Source: Planctomycetota bacterium
GTDB taxonomy: Bacteria; Planctomycetota; UBA1135; GCA-002686595
Assembly (NCBI GenBank): GCA_014237855.1
Contig: JABACD010000015.1
Coordinates: 1-64,000 of the forward strand
Length of the DNA stretch: 64,000 bases
Direction of reading: 5' to 3'
Below are positions 18,381 to 26,703 of this stretch, one piece after another. Position numbers and translations under genes: made by a program. Every line of letters begins with the position of its first letter. Positions within the stretch are counted from its first letter, which is position 1. Under the pieces are notes generated by a model, which had not been told where the DNA came from, made no database searches, and was given only the letters and a program-made list of their open reading frames with translations.

Positions 18381-19883
18381 ATGCGTCACTCCACAGCCGT
18401 TGTGCTAACCCGTCAATCGCGGACTGGAGTTGAGGTCTATCTTGTCGAGCGTGCTCCTGAGCTGCGCTTCTTTGGGGGCTACTGGGCCTTTCCGGGTGGC
18501 GTCATCGATCCAGTTGACCGCCGAGATGGAGATGTCGGCCTGGAGGCTGCGCTGGAGCGTTGTGCATTACGAGAGCTCTTCGAGGAGACCGGATTGCTTC
18601 CAGCTCCGCTCGACACTGCGGTGCCCCCCTCGAAACGTAGGGCCCTGCGAGAGCACCTCCTGGATCAAGATATGAACGCTGATCCATGGCTTCGCTACTC
18701 CGCGGCCGTCGAGGAAGCGCGAACCCGCCTCAGGAAGATCACGACCGTGACGACCCCGGCCTACAGCTCGATTCGCCACCGGACTCCCTTCGTCCACCTG
18801 GAGCTTCCGGCAGACCAAGAGCCTGTGGTTCTTCCCGGAGAGCTGACGCAGGGCCGCTTCTGGAATGTTCGCGAGCTCACTGAGCTCTGGCGTGAAGGCG
18901 GTTTGGCGGTTGTCCCGCCCGCTCTCTTTCTCCTGGGTTTCCTGGAGCAAGGGGATCTGGAGCTGTTCTTTGACAGGGCAGGCCGTGCAGGGATTGCTCT
19001 CGAGGAAGGACAGCTACACCGCGTCTACTTCTCTCCGGGAGTCATGGTTGCTCCCTTGCTCACGCCAACCCTGCCGCCGGCAACAACGACGAACACGGTG
19101 CTGGTCGGCGAGGATCACGTCTACATCGTTGACCCCGCGAGCGGTGAGGTCTCGGAGCAAGCCAGGCTGTTCGAGACCCTGGATCGCTGGCTTGGTTGGG
19201 GGAGGAAGCTCGAGGGGATCCTGCTCACCCACCACCACCATGACCATGTGGGTGGGGTTCGTGAGGTGGCCTTGAGGTATTCGATTCCGGTGCTCGGACA
19301 TCCGGACACTCTCGAGCTGGTGGACCTTGCTGGACTCGAGGTCCGAGAAGTCAACCACGGAGATCGGCTGGAGCTAGGGTGCTCTCCTGATGGCCGAGGA
19401 GGCTGGCAATTGCAGGCCTACTACACGCCCGGGCATGCTCACGGCCACCTGGTATTCATCGAGAACCGCTATGGGGCGGCAGTTGTGGGGGATCTGGTCT
19501 CGACCCTCTCGACCATCGTCATCGATCCACCGGAAGGGCACATGCGGACCTATATCAAGTCGCTGGAGTCAGTTCTCTCCGAGGGAATTGGTGTCCTCAT
19601 ACCCGCCCACGGACCTGCACATCAGAACGGCCGTGAGACGTTGAAGTACCACCTTCGCCGTCGTGCCGACCGAGAGGCGAAGCTGATCGATTGTCTGGCT
19701 CCGCGACGGGCCACACTCGAAGAGCTCCTGCCCATCGTCTACGACGACGCTCCGGACGAGGTCATGCCCTACGCGAAGCGCTCACTCCTCGCCGGCCTGC
19801 AAAAGCTCCTGGAGGATGGTCGGGCGACACTCGAGGGCGAGCGCTGGGCGCTCTCTCCGAGCACGGAGATGCCGGAATCGTAG
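18381..19883 (+). CDS. Nudix hydrolase / metallo-beta-lactamase fusion
   Basis: A 500-residue two-domain protein. Residues about 1-215 form a Nudix domain of the NUDT19-like type, with GGYWAFPGGVIDP, then a box with a short insertion reading ALRELFEETGLL. Residues about 225-500 form a metallo-beta-lactamase domain with THHHHDHVGG (His284-His289), a GHAHGHLVF block and a C-terminal winged-helix-like tail typical of LACTB2-type members. Nudix domains cleave nucleoside-diphosphate-linked substrates such as CoA; the second domain is a zinc hydrolase of thioesters, nucleic acids or similar. The ATG at 18381 (MRHSTAVVL) starts at the first Nudix strand. It follows the sulfatase by 50 bases. Confidence 0.87.
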   Translation: MRHSTAVVLTRQSRTGVEVYLVERAPELRFFGGYWAFPGGVIDPVDRRDGDVGLEAALERCALRELFEETGLLPAPLDTAVPPSKRRALREHLLDQDMNADPWLRYSAAVEEARTRLRKITTVTTPAYSSIRHRTPFVHLELPADQEPVVLPGELTQGRFWNVRELTELWREGGLAVVPPALFLLGFLEQGDLELFFDRAGRAGIALEEGQLHRVYFSPGVMVAPLLTPTLPPATTTNTVLVGEDHVYIVDPASGEVSEQARLFETLDRWLGWGRKLEGILLTHHHHDHVGGVREVALRYSIPVLGHPDTLELVDLAGLEVREVNHGDRLELGCSPDGRGGWQLQAYYTPGHAHGHLVFIENRYGAAVVGDLVSTLSTIVIDPPEGHMRTYIKSLESVLSEGIGVLIPAHGPAHQNGRETLKYHLRRRADREAKLIDCLAPRRATLEELLPIVYDDAPDEVMPYAKRSLLAGLQKLLEDGRATLEGERWALSPSTEMPES

Positions 19884-20000
19884 TACTGACCATCCCTGAC
19901 CTGGATTCTGCTCCTGGTACTTGTTTGGAGCGAGAAGGCAGCGAGAATCAGCCAGCCTGATCTTGGCTCCGTCTCGAGGCTCCATCGATCAATTCCCCCA

Positions 20001-20543
20001 ATGAAGAAACTACTCATCGGTTGCCTTGGTCTTGTCGCCGCACTTGTGCTCGCCATCGGTGTGGTCGTGATGGTGATCCCAGGGGACTACGAGTCGGAAC
20101 GGTCTCTGGTCGTCGCTGCCAGCCCTGATGAGGTCTTTGCGGTTGTTTCGGATCTTCATACCTGGCCAGACTGGACTGTCTGGGGCAGGGAGATGGACCC
20201 CGATTGTGTCTGGAGCTACAACGACAAGGTGGGGGTTGGCGCTCGGACTGACTGGAAAGGACCGATCCTCGGAGGGGGGTACATTGTCACCACCGAGGTG
20301 ATCGATGGATCCAGGTTTGGCTATGACCTGGGGTTCTTGGATGATCAGGGGGCGGTCGAGGTGGAGAGCAAGGGCTTCTTCGAGCTGGCGCCGGCTGGTG
20401 AAGACACGCTTGTTCGCTGGGGCATGTACGGAGAGATGGAAGGTCTCAACAAGCTCTTCGGCTTGCTAATCGACTCCGCCGTTGGGCCGGAGTTCGAGCA
20501 GGGCCTGGCCAATTTGAATGCTCGCTTCGAAGCCGCGGAGTAA
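20001..20543 (+). CDS. SRPBCC/polyketide-cyclase-like protein with N-terminal membrane anchor
   Basis: A 180-residue protein with a transmembrane helix at about residues 4-27, followed by a START/SRPBCC domain. Typical marks are the opening strand ERSLVVAASPDEVFAVVSDL, the WPDWTVW segment and a C-terminal helix. The fold makes a deep ligand pocket for lipids or other hydrophobic molecules, but ligands are rarely predictable. It is 27 bases upstream of the ABC transporter ATPase gene and probably cotranscribed with it. No catalytic role is implied. Confidence 0.8.
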   Translation: MKKLLIGCLGLVAALVLAIGVVVMVIPGDYESERSLVVAASPDEVFAVVSDLHTWPDWTVWGREMDPDCVWSYNDKVGVGARTDWKGPILGGGYIVTTEVIDGSRFGYDLGFLDDQGAVEVESKGFFELAPAGEDTLVRWGMYGEMEGLNKLFGLLIDSAVGPEFEQGLANLNARFEAAE

Positions 20544-20569
20544 TCCCACTAGCTCCAGGTTGAGACGTA

Positions 20570-21493
20570 TTGACTCTCGTTATTGACATTCGCGACTTGT
20601 GTAAGAGCTTCGGCTCTCGATCAGTCGTCAGAGATCTCACGCTCTCGGTGGAGTCTGGTTCGATCTACGGATTGCTAGGCCCCAACGGATCCGGGAAGAC
20701 GACGACACTTGCGTGCGCGCTGGGGTTACTGAGGCCGTGCTCTGGGGCGGCGATGATCCTGGGCGAACCATGCAATCGGATACATCGTCTTCAGGGCAGG
20801 CTGAGCGTTGTCTTCGACACCGCTATTTCCCTGCCGGGACTGACCGCCAATCAAAACCTCGACTACGTGAGACACCTCCTGGGGCACAAGCGGGGTCGGG
20901 TTAATGCCGAGGTGCTCGAGGCTGTCGATCTCTCTGAGTACGCCAACTCCAGAGTCAGCTCCCTGTCGCTTGGCCAGGCGAAGCGCCTGGCGATCGCTGG
21001 CGCGCTCCTGGGAGAGCCCGAGTTACTGGTGCTCGACGAGCCTCTCTCGGGGCTGGACACCATGGGAGTGCGGAGGATGCTGCGGTTGTTCAATCGCTTG
21101 AGAGAACAGGGGATGACCATGCTCCTCTCCAGCCATCGATTGGCGGAGATGCAGAGGGTTGTGACCCATGTAGGGATTCTCTACGGCGGCCGAATCGAGA
21201 GAGAAGGGGAGATTGGAGAGCTCCTTGGCCACACGGGCACCTGCCATGTGTTGGACGTCGGTAGTCTCGAGAGGACGCAGCGGTTGCTGGAGAGCCTGGA
21301 AGGCGTGGAATTCGAGCTGATCAAGATCAATGGTAGGGAGCGGCTGGTCGTTAGTAGCGGGGCCGTGCCGATCGCCGAGCTAAACCGGCGACTCGTGCAG
21401 GAGAACATCGAGGTCTCCGGCATTGAGCCCCGGGTCCACACCCTGCAATCGGTGTTCGAGCACCTGGTAGACTCACATGAGGCGGACGCATGA
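20570..21493 (+). CDS. ABC transporter ATP-binding protein
   Basis: A 307-residue ATPase of the type paired with ABC-2 exporters. Walker A is LGPNGSGKTT (about 37-46), the signature is SLSLGQAKR (about 130-138), and Walker B is LLVLDEPLSG (about 151-160) with an H-loop SSHR. The C-terminal 90 residues match the regulatory tail of the CcmA/NatA group. The frame starts with TTG at 20570, a rare start, since no ATG or GTG fits before the first strand. Its stop overlaps the permease start by four bases (ATGA). The cargo is unknown. Confidence 0.9.
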   Translation: MTLVIDIRDLCKSFGSRSVVRDLTLSVESGSIYGLLGPNGSGKTTTLACALGLLRPCSGAAMILGEPCNRIHRLQGRLSVVFDTAISLPGLTANQNLDYVRHLLGHKRGRVNAEVLEAVDLSEYANSRVSSLSLGQAKRLAIAGALLGEPELLVLDEPLSGLDTMGVRRMLRLFNRLREQGMTMLLSSHRLAEMQRVVTHVGILYGGRIEREGEIGELLGHTGTCHVLDVGSLERTQRLLESLEGVEFELIKINGRERLVVSSGAVPIAELNRRLVQENIEVSGIEPRVHTLQSVFEHLVDSHEADA

Positions 21494-22344
21494 AGGGTGC
21501 CTGGCGGGTCTTTCGGGCTGAGTGGTTCCGGCTGGTGCGGTCTCGTGCGGCTCAGCTGGCGGGGCTGTTCCTCATGCTCGTTCCGGCCTTGCACGTGGTG
21601 GTTGCCAGATTCGTTGAATCGGCCGAGCGCCTCCAGGCGGCGCGGGCCGGGCGGGAGCTTCTGGGGCTGGAGCAAGGCCGCGGCTGGGCTCCACTTGTAG
21701 AGGCCTGGAGAGTAGGCCTGGCGCTTGGGGCCCTCTTGCTGCTGATCCACGGTGCACGGTCAATTGCAGGTGATCGTGCCAGCGGCGTACTACGCCTGGC
21801 CTCAACACGTACAGCATCCCGGGGTGGGCTGGTTGCGGGGCGTGTGATGACGGGTCCGTTGTTGGTCTTGCTGGTGGTTGGCCTCAGCGGTCTCGCGTCC
21901 TGGATCACGACTTCGATCTGGTTTGACTTCGGCCCCTTGGTGGAAGATGGCTATGTCATTCTCGAGGCTGGCGAGCTGCGTACTGAGCTGTTCAGGGCAA
22001 TCATGAGCGCAATTCCTGCGCTCTGGGCCGTTCACGTCCTTGGAATGGTGGTCTCGTCGATCTCGCGAGGAGCGACCTTGGCCGTGGCCAGCTCGGTCGC
22101 CTTGTTCCTGGCGTTTGACCTGTTCAAGGCATCACTCGGTCAGAACAGGTTCTGGATATTCGCGACCTACTCGCCATCGTTCGTGGACAACTCTGCCATG
22201 CAGGAGATGGCTGGACTTGCCCAGGGCTACTCGGACGCGGGCTTCCCAGAAGCGCTACTGCGCATGAGCTACGTGCTGCCGGTGTCTCAGGCACTCTTGC
22301 TCGCAGTCCTCTCTGGGGTGATTCTTACTCGCCGCAGGCTCTAG
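21490..22344 (+). CDS. ABC-2 type transporter permease
   Basis: A 284-residue membrane protein with about six hydrophobic segments and the ABC-2 layout: a short cytoplasmic N-terminus (FRAEWFRLVRSR), helix 1, a long periplasmic loop, an amphipathic RSIAGDRASGVLRL segment before helix 2, and a final helix at the C-terminus. Four-base coupling to the ATPase shows they form one exporter. The RASGVLRLASTRT motif resembles NatB/GldF-like permeases. Next downstream, after 153 bases, is a PDZ lipoprotein, perhaps under its own promoter (a GCTAGACT sequence at 22460). Confidence 0.85.
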   Translation: MKGAWRVFRAEWFRLVRSRAAQLAGLFLMLVPALHVVVARFVESAERLQAARAGRELLGLEQGRGWAPLVEAWRVGLALGALLLLIHGARSIAGDRASGVLRLASTRTASRGGLVAGRVMTGPLLVLLVVGLSGLASWITTSIWFDFGPLVEDGYVILEAGELRTELFRAIMSAIPALWAVHVLGMVVSSISRGATLAVASSVALFLAFDLFKASLGQNRFWIFATYSPSFVDNSAMQEMAGLAQGYSDAGFPEALLRMSYVLPVSQALLLAVLSGVILTRRRL

Positions 22345-22497
22345 GACTGCCTCGTCGGTGCTGTCGTTTGCGGCATGATCTCTTACACGGAGATTCAGCT
22401 GTCCTCGCGCGCCCCGCGCTCCGAGGTCAGTGTCAGACGAGAGTTTTGGTGTGGAGAGAGCTAGACTCTCCAACCAAACCCCAGCGTTTCAAAGCCG

Positions 22498-23409
22498 ATG
22501 ACACTCACTCGTATATTCCAGCTCTCGCTGTTTTTTCTGCTCGCGGGCTGCAGCACCTCTCCACGGCTCACGATCCCGGACCCATTGCCGGAGGCAATGG
22601 CCTGGGCTCGTCCGGGTCCGGAGGGGACAGGAAAGTTTCTGGGACTCAAGACCGCCGAGAATGACAGTGGCTCACTGGATGCACTCTTCTTTGAGCCGGG
22701 AGTGCGTGTCACGCGGGTAACCGAGGACTCGCCTGCCTCCCGCGCGGGCATTGCCTTGGGCGACGTCGTGCTCGAGTGGAATGGAACAGAGGTCAATGAT
22801 CCCGTTGCTCTTGATGTCGTCGTTCAGCAGAGCCCGCTCGATACCGAGGTGCTCGCGATGATCAGGAGGGACGACACGGTGTTTCAGGTGCCAGTGCAGC
22901 TGCGCTCCACAGCCGTTGGGACCAGAACCGAGGTTGAAGCTGTCTATCTCCGTGATCCTGCCCGATCGGTGGCTGGTTGGGCTGATGGTCGAGGGGGTGC
23001 TGTGCTTGTGGCCTCAAAGGATGAAGCTCCCTTTCCCAGTGCGGGCGTGAATGTTGGCAGCGTGGTGCGTGAGCTAAACGGAGTGGCGATGCACTCGGCA
23101 AGAGAGCTCATCCGTACTCTTCAGGCTCTTCCCCCGGGCGAGAGCGTGGAGGTAGTCTTCGAAGAGCGTGGTGGCGGATTTGGGGAAGCCACCGTGACCC
23201 TTCTCGATGGAGGAAGCGTAGTTACAGGACTGATGATCCCAATCGTGTTCAATTACACGGATGACCTTCAGCGTGACTCAACCGAGTTCGTGCTGATTGA
23301 CCTCTACGTGATCTCCCTCTTTCGCTATACACGTACCGGTGCGGAGCGAGAATATCGCATCCTGCGTTGGATTCAGTTCTCGAGTGGTTCCGGAGAGCTA
23401 TCCGAATGA
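22498..23409 (+). CDS. Lipoprotein with two PDZ domains
   Basis: A 303-residue protein with a lipobox leader ending LLAGC (Cys18). Two PDZ modules are visible: about 60-130 (VTEDSPASRAGIALGDVVLEWNG) and about 165-235 (PSAGVNVGSVVRELNGVAM). The C-terminal 60 residues are unassigned. There is no attached protease domain, so it is a peptide-binding or scaffolding lipoprotein, presumably of the periplasmic face of a membrane. The stop overlaps the start of the first FG-GAP gene by four bases (ATGA), making a three-gene unit with the two FG-GAP proteins. Confidence 0.85.
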   Translation: MTLTRIFQLSLFFLLAGCSTSPRLTIPDPLPEAMAWARPGPEGTGKFLGLKTAENDSGSLDALFFEPGVRVTRVTEDSPASRAGIALGDVVLEWNGTEVNDPVALDVVVQQSPLDTEVLAMIRRDDTVFQVPVQLRSTAVGTRTEVEAVYLRDPARSVAGWADGRGGAVLVASKDEAPFPSAGVNVGSVVRELNGVAMHSARELIRTLQALPPGESVEVVFEERGGGFGEATVTLLDGGSVVTGLMIPIVFNYTDDLQRDSTEFVLIDLYVISLFRYTRTGAEREYRILRWIQFSSGSGELSE

Positions 23410-24998
23410 TCTCCACTCTATTCCTGGCAATCGGTCTCGCGGCTAGTCCTTCAAGCATCGAGTCCTCCCTGGGGCACGTCGACGTGTCACTGGAGTTCGA
23501 TGGAGATGTCCTCGACTATCAGTTCGTGGACATCTCTGGAGATGGAGTTCGCTCGCTCTGTGTGGGATTGAGACTGGACGACGGTCGGCGAGAGCTGCGG
23601 ATCTTCGAGTCCGCTCGACGAGGATTTGGTCCCGAGCCAAGGCACTCCATTTCCATTCTCGAAGATGTCCTGGCCTACGGGTTTGCTGATGTTCGTAAAG
23701 AGCCAGGCAAGGAGTTGCTGTTCATCACTCGTTCTGGCGCCTACTCCTATTCCCTCACCCGTCAGGGGTACCGTGGGAATATCCAGCGACTCCTGACGGA
23801 GGACCTGATCTACGATGTTCCCGACAGTCGTTCGCTTCCTTACTGGGAGTACACGATCAACTCACCGGGGGGGGATCTGATCCTCTTGCCGGGTCGGGAT
23901 TGGTTCTCGGTCTGGGGGCCCAGGGGTGAGGACTCCGAGGGAGCCGAAGGTGAGAGTGCGGACCCATACAGCCAGATCGCCAGGTTCGGAGCGGACGCAC
24001 CAGGGTTTCGCCGGAAGGTGAAGGAGGTAGAGCCCGAGGCGCGAGGCGTTTCTTTTTCAGGGCGTGGACGGATGCGACTCGACATGGAGGTGCCGGACGA
24101 CGACATCATGCTCAGCTCCGACGTATCGCTGACGGTCCTGGCAGATGGAAGGACTTACCCGGCACCTGCGCTCGTAGATCTGAATGGTGACGGGCATCGG
24201 GACCTGGTAGTGCGGGTGAAGGATCAGCTCTCGATCTATCTCTGGAACCCGGAGGGTATTCCAGACAAGCCCACGCGAGTGGAGACCTTGCCGGAGTATC
24301 TCAAGGTCACTAGTGCCCAGGTCAATCTGGAATTTGTTCACCTCAACTCTGACAGGCACCTGGATATCCTGGTCCGAGTCAAGGAGGACACCGAGGGATT
24401 CGAGAATGCTCAGTTGCGAGTACTCGCCCTGCTCAATGACGGTAAGCGGCTGATTCCCGAGGAGCCCAGTCAGGTCTTTCGGTTCGAGGCTGGTGTCTTG
24501 CGTCTGGGTGTAGTGGATATCAATCGCGATGGGCTGCCTGACCTGTTGGTACGTAAGTTCTTGTTGCCCTCGATCCTGGAGACGGTCTCCGGCCTCGACT
24601 TCGAGATGACATACCTCGCCTACCTGGGGACCGACAAAGGTGATCGCCCCTTCGAACGCAAACCCTCCCTCAATCAGACAGAGATGTTTGACGAGGGTAA
24701 CTTCGCGGAGGCAATCAAACGCAGGACCGTTGGGCTTGACTGCGACGGGGACGGAACGCCCGATCTGGTCGAGGTGGACTTGAAGGGACGAATTGTGGTT
24801 CGAAGGCTACGATACGAGTCGAGCTTCTTCAGTGGTGACGCCTGGGAACTGGACGAGTCAGCCTGGAAGGCGTTCGACGTACGAGGCACCATCTTGTCGG
24901 TGGATGTGCTGGACCTGAACGACGACAGGATTGCGGATATCGTCAGCCCGGGCCGGCGTTCCTTGACCATGCTGCTCTCGACCAGGGGAGGTAAGTAG
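23406..24998 (+). CDS. Secreted FG-GAP/VCBS repeat protein (first of pair)
   Basis: A 530-residue protein with a leader (MISTLFLAIGLAASPSS) and several FG-GAP-like blades carrying calcium-loop-type motifs: DLNGDGHRDL (about 259), DINRDGLPDL (about 374), DCDGDGTPDL (about 457) and the degenerate DLNDDRIADI (about 509). These blades build an integrin-like beta-propeller on the outside of the cell. The start at 23406 overlaps the preceding stop (ATGA); an in-frame ATG at 23367 would lie inside the PDZ gene and spoil the leader. One base separates it from the second FG-GAP gene. It may bind a ligand or polymer; no enzyme motif is seen. Confidence 0.85.
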   Translation: MISTLFLAIGLAASPSSIESSLGHVDVSLEFDGDVLDYQFVDISGDGVRSLCVGLRLDDGRRELRIFESARRGFGPEPRHSISILEDVLAYGFADVRKEPGKELLFITRSGAYSYSLTRQGYRGNIQRLLTEDLIYDVPDSRSLPYWEYTINSPGGDLILLPGRDWFSVWGPRGEDSEGAEGESADPYSQIARFGADAPGFRRKVKEVEPEARGVSFSGRGRMRLDMEVPDDDIMLSSDVSLTVLADGRTYPAPALVDLNGDGHRDLVVRVKDQLSIYLWNPEGIPDKPTRVETLPEYLKVTSAQVNLEFVHLNSDRHLDILVRVKEDTEGFENAQLRVLALLNDGKRLIPEEPSQVFRFEAGVLRLGVVDINRDGLPDLLVRKFLLPSILETVSGLDFEMTYLAYLGTDKGDRPFERKPSLNQTEMFDEGNFAEAIKRRTVGLDCDGDGTPDLVEVDLKGRIVVRRLRYESSFFSGDAWELDESAWKAFDVRGTILSVDVLDLNDDRIADIVSPGRRSLTMLLSTRGGK

Positions 24999-24999
24999 G

Positions 25000-26655
25000 A
25001 TGATCTTCGTACTGCTGGCCTTGGCCGCATCTTGCCCGGTGGATGATGGCCCGGTGGTGAGTGTCCTCAGTCTCCCTGGAGATAGCTCGAGGCTTGCCGT
25101 TCGCGATGCCAATGGAGACTCTCGGCTCGACCTGATCCAGGTGGATTCCGAGGGCTTTGGTTATCGCTTCATGCTGGAGGACGGCAGCTACCCCATTGAC
25201 TTCGATGCCTACCTGGCTTGGCCGGCCAGTAACCTTGCCTGGGACATCAGTGACCTGGACGGTGATGGAGCCCACGAGGTGATCACCTTGACGGCTGAAG
25301 GAGAGGTCCGTTCATGGAAGCCGGGGCCCTCCGGTGAGTTCGGCGACGGGCGATTACACATCTCGGCCAGGAGCTACCTTCCGAATGGGATCAATCGCAT
25401 GTACTTCGTACGGGACGTTGACGGGAATGGTCTGGCTGACCTGGCCTTGCCAGCGGCCGGGAGATTTCACATTCACCTGCAGGAACCGGGTGGAGGCTGG
25501 AAGCCGTCATTTGAACTCGAGTACGCGGCAGACATCACTTACTTGATGGGGGATCCAGATGGTCTTGAAGGAGAGTTTGGGCAGACCCTGCGGATTCCCT
25601 GGTTTGAAATGGATGACATTGATGGCAATGGCACCATCGATCTGGTGTCAGTGAGTGATGAGCGCGCAGATTTTCATCTGGCGCTCCCTGAGCTCTCGTC
25701 TACCCCCAGCTGGAGTCTCGACCTCATGCCGGCATCGCAGGGGGGCGCCAGGAACAGGCGCGAATTCGATCTAGATGACCTTCTCTCGAACTTCGACCTG
25801 GGTGTCAGGTGGCAGATCCAGGAGATTGATGGCAAGGCTCCTCGAGACCTCCTGGTCCAAGAGGGCCGCACGATCAAGGTCTACCACGGCGGCTCGGTGA
25901 CAGGCGTTTCCCCAAGCGCGGACCAGGTTCTAAAGGTGTCTGGGAACCTCGTGCAGTTCTTGGTTCACGATGTCACCGGTAGCAAGCTTCCGGACCTCCA
26001 GCTGTTTCGAGCCGAGAAGATCGGGGTTGACCGAGCCATACGCTGGTTGGTCTTGCCGGGCAATCTGGAGTTCGAGCTCTTCACCTATGAGAACACCGAT
26101 GGGATGTTCAGCCGCAAGCCCACGCGTCGGAACACGGTTGCCCTGAAGATCCCCAGGCTACTCACACTGCTTGAAGACCTGGATGGGATTGAGACCGAGT
26201 TTCAGCGCCAGAGCGAGATCCCCGCCCGCACCCTGGATCTCGATGGTGATGGAAAGAGTGATGACGTGCTCGACATCACTGATCAGAAAATTCGCTTCTA
26301 TCGTGGTTGCGCGCCTGAACTGGATGAATCCTTGAGCATCCTGCGGGCGGGCTCAGGCGGCGCGTCCATGGAGGAGTTTCTGCTAGAGGACTTCGAACAG
26401 ATGCCGGATGGCGAGTCCAAGACGATCGATCTGGGTGGTTACGCCGACTGGAGCTTCTATCCCTGGGAGTCCATAAGAGAGTCGACTCGTGGGATTGAGC
26501 CCTTCAGTGAGAGTCCGATCTCTCCGCCCGGTGCCACGTACAACATTCAAGTCGTCGACCTCACGGGAAATGGTCGTCAGGACGTGGTCATCTGGACGCG
26601 CCCAGCTGGTGGTGATCGCCTGATCTATCTGCTCACCAACATTCTGGCTGAGTGA
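25000..26655 (+). CDS. Secreted FG-GAP/VCBS repeat protein (second of pair)
   Basis: A 551-residue protein with a short leader (MIFVLLALAASCPV; the Cys could make it a lipoprotein). Motifs of the calcium-loop type recur: DANGDSRLDL (about 39), DLDGDGAHEV (about 86), DVDGNGLADL (about 140), DIDGNGTIDL (about 207), DLDGDGKSDD (about 418) and DLTGNGRQDV near the end. It begins one base after the first FG-GAP gene. The two share layout but clearly differ in sequence, so they are old duplicates or partners of one surface complex. It ends convergent with the first of the tandem paralogue genes, 48 bases away. Confidence 0.85.
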   Translation: MIFVLLALAASCPVDDGPVVSVLSLPGDSSRLAVRDANGDSRLDLIQVDSEGFGYRFMLEDGSYPIDFDAYLAWPASNLAWDISDLDGDGAHEVITLTAEGEVRSWKPGPSGEFGDGRLHISARSYLPNGINRMYFVRDVDGNGLADLALPAAGRFHIHLQEPGGGWKPSFELEYAADITYLMGDPDGLEGEFGQTLRIPWFEMDDIDGNGTIDLVSVSDERADFHLALPELSSTPSWSLDLMPASQGGARNRREFDLDDLLSNFDLGVRWQIQEIDGKAPRDLLVQEGRTIKVYHGGSVTGVSPSADQVLKVSGNLVQFLVHDVTGSKLPDLQLFRAEKIGVDRAIRWLVLPGNLEFELFTYENTDGMFSRKPTRRNTVALKIPRLLTLLEDLDGIETEFQRQSEIPARTLDLDGDGKSDDVLDITDQKIRFYRGCAPELDESLSILRAGSGGASMEEFLLEDFEQMPDGESKTIDLGGYADWSFYPWESIRESTRGIEPFSESPISPPGATYNIQVVDLTGNGRQDVVIWTRPAGGDRLIYLLTNILAE

Positions 26656-26703
26656 AGGGAAGGGGAGGGCGGGGGTCCTCCCTCATCTCGTTCTGAGCCT
26701 GCT

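Noticed and set aside
26666..26690. G-rich/C-rich stretch between convergent genes as terminator
   Set aside because: Only a six-base stem with an eight-base loop; too weak to call.
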